The notes under the pieces are model-generated. The model was not told the DNA's origin and did no database searches. It saw only the letters and a list, made by a program, of their open reading frames with translations. The position numbers and the translations under genes were made by a program. From Berkelbacteria bacterium GW2011_GWA2_35_9 (GTDB lineage Bacteria; Patescibacteriota; UBA1384; GWA2-35-9), in NCBI GenBank assembly GCA_000991185.1, contig LBRB01000005.1, positions 1 to 45,810 of the forward strand: a stretch of 45,810 nucleotides of DNA, given 5' to 3'. This document shows, piece by piece, positions 39,017-45,810 of the stretch; position 1 is the first letter of the stretch, and each line of letters opens with the position of its first letter.

Positions 39017-40351
39017 TTATGTTTTTGTTGGAATTAGTTCCTTGATAGTATCACGAGAATATATTTTTAACCAAAAAACCATTAAGAAATAGAGAGCGCC
39101 TCCAGTTAAAATCAAAAATAGTAAATTTTCGTCTTTAAAAATAAGCAGAAACAATGCTAATGGCAGAGTAGCCAAAATTATTTTTCCAATAATGGCAAAT
39201 GAAATTTTCATACCGGTTGTTTTAACAAAAATTGAATAGGCGATAACAAAGATTAACAATTCGGTTAATGAAGTTGAAGCACTCGTCGCAATATAACTAA
39301 AACGGGGGATAAATATTAGATTAAAACCAATATTAAAAATTGCGTAAATAATTGTCGGCAAAACTAATTTTCTCTGTGCGCCAGCGATCACGACTGTGGT
39401 TGAAATAATGGCATAAATTGATTTGGCTAAAATCATACCTGAAATTCCCAACGGAATTGAAATTGAAAGCAAAACTGTAAATATTTTCTGCACCACTCTC
39501 TGACAGCGGGCTTTATCAGTTTTATACAATAAACCAACAACTGGAAAAGCGGCGCCAACCAAAAATGACGGCACGGTGATTAGAATTTCAAAAATTTTAT
39601 AGGTCGGACCATAGATTCCCACATCATAACTATCTTTCATAAACGAGAGCAATAATACATCCGATTTGAAATAAAAATATCCAAAAACTCCCATCAAACC
39701 AATTGGCACCGCTTCCGACAATATTTTTTTCCAAACTTTAAAATCAAAAGCTAAATGAACTTTCACGATCGCATTGGCATATAAATAACTCAAGTAAATA
39801 TTTATCAAATTACCAGCCACATAAGCCGTTATCAATGTATAAAAACTGGCTTCCAAATTGACAGTTAAAATTATTAACCCTAAAATTGTCGCTTTTCCAA
39901 TCGCATCTGTTATCACCCCTTTGTACATTTGAAAACTATTTTGAAAAACAGAGACAAAAGTCATATTCAAAGTTTGCAACAAAAATGCCAAACTCATAAT
40001 CGCAATGCCATTTTTTGTTTCGATGTCGTAACCGAGAAATCGGGAAATAACAACTGAAAGCAAAATAACCAAAATCGATAAAATAATTCGAAAAGTCCAG
40101 ACATTGTTAAGAATTTTTTCTTTTGCTTGTTGGTTTTGAGCTAATTCACGGTTTAAAATAGTCAAAATTCCAAAATCTGTCAAAATAGTCCAAAATCCGA
40201 CATAGGCAAAAATAATTGTGTAGCGCCCGTATCCTTCAACTCCAAGATAGCGAGTTAATAGATTTACTGAAATGATAGAAAATATCGTCGCAATAATTCT
40301 GCCAATGACTTGAATAAAAGTATTATATGCAACTTTTTTTGTGTAAGACAT
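39017..40351 (-). CDS. Wzx-type polysaccharide flippase (MOP superfamily), first copy
   Basis: 444 residues with about 12-14 membrane helices. The start MSYTKKVAYNTFIQVIGRII leads into the family signature LLTRYLGVEGYGRYTIIFAY, then DFGILTILNRELAQNQQA. Later helices include PIGLMGVFGYFYFKSDVLLL (a typical TM7 with FKSD), VGIYGPTYKIFEILITVPSF and FIPRFSYIATSASTSLTELL. It belongs to the MOP/PST family, moving undecaprenyl-diphosphate-linked oligosaccharides to the outer leaflet. It lies between the methyltransferase insertion and a GT2 gene. A second, longer flippase lies at 42423-43889, suggesting two repeat-unit types or a recent duplication. Confidence 0.88.
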   Translation of the reverse strand: MSYTKKVAYNTFIQVIGRIIATIFSIISVNLLTRYLGVEGYGRYTIIFAYVGFWTILTDFGILTILNRELAQNQQAKEKILNNVWTFRIILSILVILLSVVISRFLGYDIETKNGIAIMSLAFLLQTLNMTFVSVFQNSFQMYKGVITDAIGKATILGLIILTVNLEASFYTLITAYVAGNLINIYLSYLYANAIVKVHLAFDFKVWKKILSEAVPIGLMGVFGYFYFKSDVLLLSFMKDSYDVGIYGPTYKIFEILITVPSFLVGAAFPVVGLLYKTDKARCQRVVQKIFTVLLSISIPLGISGMILAKSIYAIISTTVVIAGAQRKLVLPTIIYAIFNIGFNLIFIPRFSYIATSASTSLTELLIFVIAYSIFVKTTGMKISFAIIGKIILATLPLALFLLIFKDENLLFLILTGGALYFLMVFWLKIYSRDTIKELIPTKT

Positions 40352-40398
40352 ATATAAAAATTTAATTTAAATTTTTTATCAATTTCAAATTTTTAATT

Positions 40399-41307
40399 TT
40401 AAATTATCTTATGTTGACATTTACCAAAATTTCCTAAAATAAAATCGCTTAATCCGAGCCAAGCGCCCATTACTCTTTTCCATTTGCCTTTTTGAGGCTT
40501 AATTAATGCCCCCATAATGTTCCAAAGAAAATCTTTGTAAAGAGTATAGAGAATTACTGTTGGAAAGTGGTACCACCTGCCATTTTTTGAAAGAAATAAC
40601 AATTTGTTTCTAATATGGTAATAGATTTGCAACGGATTTCGAGAACCGAGTGTCGCATTAACTTTATGATAGACAACTGCCTCCGGTTCGAAATAGAGTA
40701 AATTACCCGCTTTTTTTATCCTTTCGGAAAGATCACTATCTTCATTGTAGGCAAAAAAGCGTTTATCAAATCCGCCTAATTTTTTGTACAGTGAATTATC
40801 AATTAGCATACACCCTCCGGAACAAAATTGAGTTGGTTGCAAGTGCAAATTATTTGGCAATTTTTCATAGCTATAGCTGGTCCCAGTTATAAACCAATTA
40901 GTTTGCCCGCCAGCATACCAAATCCGCTTTTTGTCCATATAGTAAATTAAAGGTGAAACGGCTCCAAATTTGTCAGTTTTTTCAGTCGCTTTTATCAATT
41001 TATCCACCATGTCTGGCTCGATTGTCATATCATTATTGATCAATAGTAAATAATCACAACCATCTTTATCGGCGACTTTGGCTAAATAATTATTGCCTTC
41101 GGCAAAACCCAAATTTTCCTCCGAGCGAATAACAATTTCGTTTTGATTGACAATTTTTTGCAATTTTTCAAAACTATTATCGCCCGAGCCATTGTCTAAA
41201 ATGTAGGTTGTAAAAACAGAGCTAGATTTCCTGAGACTTTTCAAACATAAAACGGTATCATCATACCCGTTGTAATTTAAAATTATAATTGAAAGTTTTT
41301 TATTCAT
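40399..41307 (-). CDS. GT2 rhamnosyltransferase-like glycosyltransferase
   Basis: About 302 residues from the ATG at 41307 (MNKKLSIIILNYNG); upstream in-frame ATGs (up to 41331) would lengthen it and deepen the overlap with the next gene. WbbL-like motifs: SIIILNYNGYDDTVLCLKSL, TYILDNGSGDNS, RSEENLGFAEGNNYL, LLLINNDMTIEPD (DxD site), QFCSGGCMLIDNSLYKKLGG, FFAYNEDSDLSERIKKAG (the ED base motif) and AVVYHKVNATLGSRNPLQIY. Cytosolic, adding a deoxysugar or hexose to the lipid-linked glycan. It overlaps the GT4 gene upstream by 8 bp. The gap 40352-40398 is low-complexity AT sequence. Confidence 0.87.
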   Translation of the reverse strand: MNKKLSIIILNYNGYDDTVLCLKSLRKSSSVFTTYILDNGSGDNSFEKLQKIVNQNEIVIRSEENLGFAEGNNYLAKVADKDGCDYLLLINNDMTIEPDMVDKLIKATEKTDKFGAVSPLIYYMDKKRIWYAGGQTNWFITGTSYSYEKLPNNLHLQPTQFCSGGCMLIDNSLYKKLGGFDKRFFAYNEDSDLSERIKKAGNLLYFEPEAVVYHKVNATLGSRNPLQIYYHIRNKLLFLSKNGRWYHFPTVILYTLYKDFLWNIMGALIKPQKGKWKRVMGAWLGLSDFILGNFGKCQHKII

Positions 41308-42373
41308 TAACAACTTTTTCATAAACTCCAATAGTTTGTCGAGCCGTTTCTTCCCAACTAAATTTTTTTGCTTGCTGTAAACCCAACACTGAAAACTTAC
41401 GCCTTAAATCGCTCAATCTCGTAAATTCTAACATTGTTTTACTCCAGCTTTCTTCGTCGTGTGGGTCAAGCAGAATTCCCGCATCACCAACCACTTCTGG
41501 CATCGAAGAAACGCTCGATGAAATTACTGGTACCCCAGCCGACATTGCTTCCAGTGGTGGCAATCCAAAACCTTCATAGACCGAAGGAAATACCAGTGCT
41601 CCCGCTCCCCAATAGAGTTGATGTTTTTCATCGTCATTAATATAGCTAGTAAAAATAACTCGTTTTTCAAGTCCCCTTTCTTTAACTAATTTAAATAGAT
41701 TATCGTAATACCAGCCCTTTTTGCCGGTGATAACTAAATTCCAATTATCATTTTCGTGAACAATATTTGAAAATGCTTTAACTAAAAATTCCAAATTTTT
41801 TCGTGGATTAATCGTTCCAACATGGATAAAGTAATTTTTTCCGGTTTGAAATTTTTTCTTGACCGCTTCAATTTTGGCTTTTTCCGGCTGAATAAAATAC
41901 TTTTTGTCTGCGCCTAGATAAATTACCGTAATTTTTTCTTCAGGAAAAGCTAAAAGTTTGACAATATCTTTTTTGGTTTGTTCTGAAATTGCGATAATAT
42001 GATCAGCTTTACGGTAAGTAAACGGCATCCATTTACCAAAATATTGCCTGGAAACAAACGGAATATCTTGACCAAAAAAAACCGAAATTAAATCGCAGAC
42101 TGTTACAACTAATTTTCCGGAATAAAAAATTGGAGCTGAAAAAGCTGGTTGGTGTAGAAGATCAACTCTGTTCTTATTAGCATACAACGGCACTTTCACT
42201 TGGTCCCAATAGAATCGTTTTAAGGTCGAAAAATCTTCTTCTGTTTTCGGTTTAATTAACAAATAGTCTGAATTTTTATCAATTTTTTCTAAATTCTCGA
42301 CTAAATTTTTAACATAATAACCGAAACCTGTTTTTTGACCAAGGGCGGTCTGATAGTCAATAGCTACTTTCAT
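41300..42373 (-). CDS. GT4 family glycosyltransferase, second copy
   Basis: 357-residue GT-B enzyme. VAIDYQTALGQKTGFGYYVK at the N-terminus, VVTVCDLISVFFGQDIP, KADHIIAISEQTKKDIV; then IHVGTINPRKNLEFLVKAFS, LVITGKKGWYYDNLFKLV, VIFTSYINDDEKHQLYWGAG, and the donor-site motif VFPSVYEGFGLPPLEAMSAG. Similar in layout to the GT4 at 34652 but clearly diverged. The two have different acceptor-side N-termini, so they likely add different sugars. Stop overlaps the GT2 gene start. It begins 50 bp downstream of the second flippase. Confidence 0.88.
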   Translation of the reverse strand: MKVAIDYQTALGQKTGFGYYVKNLVENLEKIDKNSDYLLIKPKTEEDFSTLKRFYWDQVKVPLYANKNRVDLLHQPAFSAPIFYSGKLVVTVCDLISVFFGQDIPFVSRQYFGKWMPFTYRKADHIIAISEQTKKDIVKLLAFPEEKITVIYLGADKKYFIQPEKAKIEAVKKKFQTGKNYFIHVGTINPRKNLEFLVKAFSNIVHENDNWNLVITGKKGWYYDNLFKLVKERGLEKRVIFTSYINDDEKHQLYWGAGALVFPSVYEGFGLPPLEAMSAGVPVISSSVSSMPEVVGDAGILLDPHDEESWSKTMLEFTRLSDLRRKFSVLGLQQAKKFSWEETARQTIGVYEKVVNE

Positions 42374-42422
42374 ATACTGAGTTTAGCAAAAAATCTTCCT
42401 TTTTCCAAATAATTTAGAATTA

Positions 42423-43889
42423 TCAAACCAATTTTTTAAGATTTTTTAGATTAAATACTTTAAACCAATAGAGCATTACTAAATAAATTATCAGAGCTAA
42501 AAATAGTTGCCAGATAACCGAATAAATTGTGCCATAAAATAATTGATTGGTTGCTAATAAAAATAGCGTTGAAGGCAATAATGAAATTATGCTAACCAAC
42601 AATATTTTAAAGTTTATTCGATGCTCAAATATTTTTTTCGACAAATTATAAACTACGATTAGCACAATTATTTCATTTAATAATGTAATAACGCTACTCG
42701 CAAAGTAACTATATGCCGGCACAAATATAATGTTTAAAAATACATTTAGTAATACATATAAAATCACCGGAATTAACAAAATATTTTGCTTACCACTAGC
42801 AATTAACATATAGTAAAAAACTTGATGCAAGAAAACAAAAAATACTGCTATCAACAGTATTGAAAGGATGGTTGGAGTAGTAATATTGTTACCTAAAAAA
42901 ATTACTGTTGAAGAATTAACAAAATCATAACCGGCAACGATGCGAATAATTTGACTGCTTTTTATAATCCCAAAAATAACAATTGGTGTTGCCGACAATA
43001 ACATAAAATTGATAATTTTTTGTAGGTTCTGATTAAAATACAGTCGGTCTTTCTTAGTTATTATTGCCATAATTGGATAGGTAACCGCTAAAAAAACAAC
43101 TGGAAAAGAAAGAATAATATCAATAATTTTCACACTAGCACCATAAATTCCAACATCAAAATCCGGTTTTAATAAGGACAAAACTACAATGTCAGAACGA
43201 AAATAGATGGTCGTCAAAATCATAACTATTCCAAGCGGAAAGCTCTCTTTAACAATCGAAATAAAATGATTCCAACTAAAGTCAGTTTTGAAATTAAACG
43301 GAATTATTTTTTTTAACCAAATAAAAGACAAAATATAAGTAAAAATATCACCTGCTACATAACCGCTAATAATTCCAAGCAAACCGAGATCGTTTTTTAT
43401 TGAAAAATAGACCCCAATTAAAATAATTAGTCTGCCAATCACATCTGCCAAAACAAATTGCTTAACTTTTAATTTTCCGTGGTAGAGCGCTGAGTTGAAG
43501 GCAAAGAGAGCGGTTGAAATTCCTGCTACTGAGAAAATTGTGATACCGATTTTAATAATATTTTCATACCCCAGAGTCCAGGCTATCACTACTGAAGTTG
43601 AGTAAACAATCAGTGATAAAATAATTTTAAAAATATAGAAACGGGAAATTTGATCCCTGTCCTCAGTTTCACTAGTGGCAATTTTACGAGTTACGGTATT
43701 GTGCAAACCAAAATCAGACAAAACTCCAAAAAGCAAAATGTAAGATAAAATTGTTGAATACTGTCCAAAACCAGCTACGCCTAAATACCGTGTGATTAAT
43801 GCAATTAAAACTGCCGTAATAATCAAATTTATCACCCGACCGGATAACATAATTAGTGTATTGTGGCTAATAATTTTTGAATACAACAT
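42423..43889 (-). CDS. Wzx-type polysaccharide flippase (MOP superfamily), second copy
   Basis: 488 residues with about 14 membrane helices. The start MLYSKIISHNTLIMLSGRVI and LITRYLGVAGFGQYSTILSY match the family, as do SDFGLHNTVTRKIATSE, FPLGIVMILTTIYFRSDIVV (TM7-like RSD), FDVGIYGASVKIIDIILSFP and FVPAYSYFASSVITLLNEII. It is about 44 residues longer than the first flippase. Role: transfer of lipid-linked repeat units across the membrane. It is the first gene of the glycan cluster on this strand, 12 bp downstream of the hypothetical gene at 43902. Confidence 0.88.
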   Translation of the reverse strand: MLYSKIISHNTLIMLSGRVINLIITAVLIALITRYLGVAGFGQYSTILSYILLFGVLSDFGLHNTVTRKIATSETEDRDQISRFYIFKIILSLIVYSTSVVIAWTLGYENIIKIGITIFSVAGISTALFAFNSALYHGKLKVKQFVLADVIGRLIILIGVYFSIKNDLGLLGIISGYVAGDIFTYILSFIWLKKIIPFNFKTDFSWNHFISIVKESFPLGIVMILTTIYFRSDIVVLSLLKPDFDVGIYGASVKIIDIILSFPVVFLAVTYPIMAIITKKDRLYFNQNLQKIINFMLLSATPIVIFGIIKSSQIIRIVAGYDFVNSSTVIFLGNNITTPTILSILLIAVFFVFLHQVFYYMLIASGKQNILLIPVILYVLLNVFLNIIFVPAYSYFASSVITLLNEIIVLIVVYNLSKKIFEHRINFKILLVSIISLLPSTLFLLATNQLFYGTIYSVIWQLFLALIIYLVMLYWFKVFNLKNLKKLV

Positions 43890-43901
43890 TACAATAATTC
43901 A

Positions 43902-44450
43902 TTATTTGAATCCAGAATCTAAGTTCAATTTTTTATAATAGAGTTCTCTCTCCTGTGCTTGACCCTCAGCTAGAATTTTGTCAATTTCATTATAAGCTTT
44001 TTGGAAATCTTTATTTTCAGTCTCAATTTTTTTGCCTGCCATATTAGCAAATCTAACTATTTGATATGTTTTAACCAATGTTGATTCTAAAATCATTTCT
44101 GTTGAAAGTGGTAATAATTTAATTAATGGTGTGATTATCCCGCTTTCTTTTTTGATCATAATCGGCAATTGCATTTCATTTTCGTTTAGCATTTCTCTTT
44201 GTTGATTAATTATTTCAAGGCTAATCCCAGCCACTTCAGCATAAGTTCTGTTAGGGAAGAATGCTAAACCATAAGTCGTACTGCCAAAAATTTTGTGTTC
44301 TGATGGTGTATAAATTAAACCTGGGCTCAATCTTCCTTCTTGCTCTCGAGCACTGTAATCATCAAGACTTTTTTTAATTAAAGAAAGCTCATACGCTTTC
44401 GCTTGTTCAATCTTTGGATCAATTTCCAAATTATTTGTTTCATTTAACAT
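43902..44450 (-). CDS. Hypothetical protein (182 aa)
   Basis: No family recognised. The protein is soluble by appearance, mostly helical and Glu/Lys/Gln-rich. A short N-terminal helix (IEQAKAYELSLIKKSLDDYS) is followed by a turn-rich segment RLSPGLIYTPSEHKIFGSTT, a helix AEVAGISLEIINQQREML, a more hydrophobic stretch IMIKKESGIITPLIKLLPLS, and a long charged helix through the C-terminus. No catalytic motif stands out. It sits between the toxin-antitoxin pair and the second flippase and is transcribed toward the glycan genes with a 12-bp gap, so it may share their transcript. A TAATAT lies just upstream of its ATG. Confidence 0.5.
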   Translation of the reverse strand: MLNETNNLEIDPKIEQAKAYELSLIKKSLDDYSAREQEGRLSPGLIYTPSEHKIFGSTTYGLAFFPNRTYAEVAGISLEIINQQREMLNENEMQLPIMIKKESGIITPLIKLLPLSTEMILESTLVKTYQIVRFANMAGKKIETENKDFQKAYNEIDKILAEGQAQERELYYKKLNLDSGFK

Positions 44451-44514
44451 AATTCTATATTAGCACAGAATTTATAGCTTTAAGCACAGGATCGAAAAAA
44501 TAACTAGATTATTT

Positions 44515-44530
44515 TCTACTAAATAGTAGA
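44515..44530. terminator. Possible weak terminator after the toxin gene
   Basis: TCTACT AAAT AGTAGA forms a 6-bp stem with a 4-nt loop, downstream of the RelE-like toxin stop. On the minus strand a T-rich stretch follows only about 15 nt later, so efficiency is doubtful. Nothing else is seen in the 117-bp gap 44451-44567. Confidence 0.25.
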
Positions 44531-44567
44531 TCGTACAATGCAACCACAGTAAAAACTAACTTCAAAA

Positions 44568-44909
44568 TCAAGAATATTGATTAAAATAATCTTTTATCCT
44601 CTCGTAATTTTCATTTTCTTTCTCTCCTTTAAAATAAAGCTCTATAAACTCAATTTTACAATCTTGATAATGAAAAGCATAAATAATTCGAAGCGACGAG
44701 CCTTTTAAGTAACAACAAAATAATCGTGCTTTAACAATGACACATTGCTCATTTTTTGTAATAATATTAAAGTGTTTACTATTGCCTAAAGGTACAACAT
44801 CAACTACATGCTTAAATTCTTCTAAGTCTTTGGATAGTGATTTATATTTTTTTGAAAACCGCTTGAATTCCTTAGAAAATTCAGTTAATTCATTAAAGTT
44901 CATCTTCAT
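44568..44909 (-). CDS. RelE/ParE-superfamily toxin
   Basis: 113 residues with the compact alpha/beta layout of RelE/ParE-type toxins. ELTEFSKEFKRFSKKYKSLSKDLEEF forms the two N-terminal helices. A core strand follows with IVKARLFCCYLKGSSLRIIYAFH, containing the conserved basic residues and the RIIYAF strand. The C-terminal IEFIELYFKGEKENENYERIKDY matches the usual FIEIYxKGDKExEDxxRI end. RelE-like toxins cleave mRNA on the ribosome; gyrase or other targets cannot be excluded. It overlaps the 3' end of the HTH-Panacea gene by 17 bp, so the antitoxin is translated first, with coupled toxin synthesis. Confidence 0.8.
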   Translation of the reverse strand: MKMNFNELTEFSKEFKRFSKKYKSLSKDLEEFKHVVDVVPLGNSKHFNIITKNEQCVIVKARLFCCYLKGSSLRIIYAFHYQDCKIEFIELYFKGEKENENYERIKDYFNQYS

Positions 44910-45666
44910 AATTTCTTACAGAGTAATGTTCATCACGATAAAAAACACTCTCATAAGAAAGTGGTTTACCGTTTTCGGCCGATTTCCAAGGGATGTCCTC
45001 ATGTGAATAATTTTCCATCTCTTTGGCATTTTTATCAGAAAGCCGTGCTAAAACATCGTCAATATGCTCTATCTCACGACCAGTTAAAATGTTAAGATTT
45101 GGTCGCCTGACTGCTAAATATTTTCTTTGTGGATAATTAAAATATTTTCCTTCAACCTTTATTACCTCTTCGCTTTTTATCATATCGTCAACAACAGCTT
45201 TAAATTCAATAGGAGTGGGACCATAATAATTTTTAATGTAAGTCGCACCAACTAACTGTTCCTCAAATTTTTCGTAATAATCAAAATCAATAAAATAAAG
45301 CAATTTGTAAATCACTGCTTCGCCTACATTTGACTTACCACCAACTTTTGACAATAGATAAAGTAGAACCTCTTTAAATTTATTAAGGTTTTTTTGCGGA
45401 ATGCTAATTCTTATTTCGTGTTTTTTTATATTTGATTTCATTTTTTTTTCAATCCCAGCAATAATAGAAGAGTCTTTTCCTCGCCTAAAATCATCAAATG
45501 GAATACCAAAAATAGAGGCTAGCTTTTCCGCTTCAGTAATAGTTAGATCTCGTTCACCCCGTTCTATTTGCATATAGGTTGGGCGGGAAATACAAATTTC
45601 AGACGCTAAAAATTCTTGCGATAGATTATGTCTTTTTCTTAATTGTAAAATAAATTTTGCAAGCAT
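44893..45666 (-). CDS. HTH-Panacea (DUF4065/SocA-like) antitoxin
   Basis: 257 residues, two domains. Residues 1 to about 65 are an XRE-type helix-turn-helix (LRKRHNLSQEFLASEICISR, PTYMQIERGERDLTITEAEK). Residues about 105-250 are a Panacea/DUF4065 domain: GEAVIYKLLYFIDFDYYEKF, LVGATYIKNYYGPTPIEFKA, VVDDMIKSEEVIKV and the C-terminal WKSAENGKPLSYESVFYRDE. Panacea domains neutralise a very wide range of toxins. Here the domain is paired with a RelE-like toxin, and the N-terminal HTH should autoregulate the operon. The gene is first in the operon, has a very strong promoter and a 19-nt leader, and no Shine-Dalgarno. Confidence 0.88.
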   Translation of the reverse strand: MLAKFILQLRKRHNLSQEFLASEICISRPTYMQIERGERDLTITEAEKLASIFGIPFDDFRRGKDSSIIAGIEKKMKSNIKKHEIRISIPQKNLNKFKEVLLYLLSKVGGKSNVGEAVIYKLLYFIDFDYYEKFEEQLVGATYIKNYYGPTPIEFKAVVDDMIKSEEVIKVEGKYFNYPQRKYLAVRRPNLNILTGREIEHIDDVLARLSDKNAKEMENYSHEDIPWKSAENGKPLSYESVFYRDEHYSVRNYEDEL

Positions 45667-45691
45667 AATAATTACTATTCAACTAACTCCA

Positions 45692-45732
45692 ATTATAAGC
45701 AATGTAATATTATTTGTCAAGTTCTATGTCAA
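45692..45732 (-). promoter_or_regulatory. Consensus sigma70-type promoter with duplicated -35 for the toxin-antitoxin operon
   Basis: On the minus strand TTGACA (45715-45720) and TATAAT (45692-45697) are exactly 17 bp apart, a perfect consensus. A second TTGACA lies 6 bp further upstream (45727-45732), giving a 12-bp-period direct repeat. Such a repeat could be the operator bound by the HTH antitoxin. The remaining 78 bp to the window end (45733-45810) show no clear gene; a short minus-strand frame ends near 45726-45732. Confidence 0.75.
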
Positions 45733-45810
45733 ATAGTTATACTTATAGCTGAATGTAAAAATTGGCGGTGTTTCTTGGACGAAGTTCGAACATTCTTTGA
45801 GCAAAATCCC

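Noticed and set aside
45733-45810. Start of another gene at the right edge
   Set aside because: Short frames exist on both strands but end within the edge or lack start signals; nothing can be supported.

Overview
The window is an AT-rich bacterial chromosome segment with densely packed, often overlapping genes, nearly all on the minus strand. The gene content fits a Candidate Phyla Radiation (Patescibacteria) genome: LemA, split DUF2207, G5/RlpA-like wall protein, 23S-intervening-sequence (S23) protein, GtrA/DUF2079/Dpm1-type glycan genes, pilin-like membrane proteins and an intein-bearing UvrD. This assignment is an inference from gene content. TGA works as a normal stop (mnmA, rsmA), so the UGA-glycine code of Gracilibacteria/Absconditabacteria does not apply.

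Region by region: 1-280 holds a 5'-truncated AbiEii-type toxin remnant. 272-6124 carries lemA, a pilin-like membrane protein, a CtpA-type S41 protease, and a sulfur/one-carbon operon (cysteine desulfurase, folD, mnmA). 6206-9082 is a three-gene envelope module: a small membrane protein missed by length cut-offs, a membrane-anchored metzincin-like protease, and a PEGA/beta-propeller protein that appears to start at ATA. 9135-15151 has tatD, a 3'-damaged metG, an NRAMP-like transporter, rsmA, an S23 gene bracketed by inverted repeats, and a G5/RlpA-like protein. 15171-19330 has uvrD with a 362-residue intein, then rsmH. 19407-22114 is the only plus-strand block: a split DUF2207 gene, an M23-like protein and tRNA-Glu(CTC). 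22351-24360 is a K+-independent-type membrane pyrophosphatase.

From 24661 to 43889 lies a long surface-glycan cluster: GtrA, two DUF2079 proteins, a Dpm1-like synthase, a GT39-like transferase, a glycoside-hydrolase-like protein, two O-antigen-ligase/polymerase-like proteins, two GT4, two GT2 and one unusual putative transferase, and two Wzx-type flippases. Two DNA methyltransferase genes, one truncated, interrupt it. At 44568-45666 a RelE-like toxin is paired with an HTH-Panacea (DUF4065) antitoxin behind a near-perfect sigma70-type promoter.

The most unusual theme is repeats. A family of roughly 90-bp palindromic elements (TGTCATCC...GGATGACA type), heptameric GRAYTTT-type arrays and AATTAAGAATT-type inverted repeats fill intergenic gaps. 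They also sit in frame inside housekeeping genes (mnmA, metG, uvrD, tatD) and form the C-terminal tails of glycan genes. metG, DUF2207 and a methyltransferase carry deletion, frameshift or nonsense scars, so either this genome is eroding or a repeat-rich assembly contains errors.
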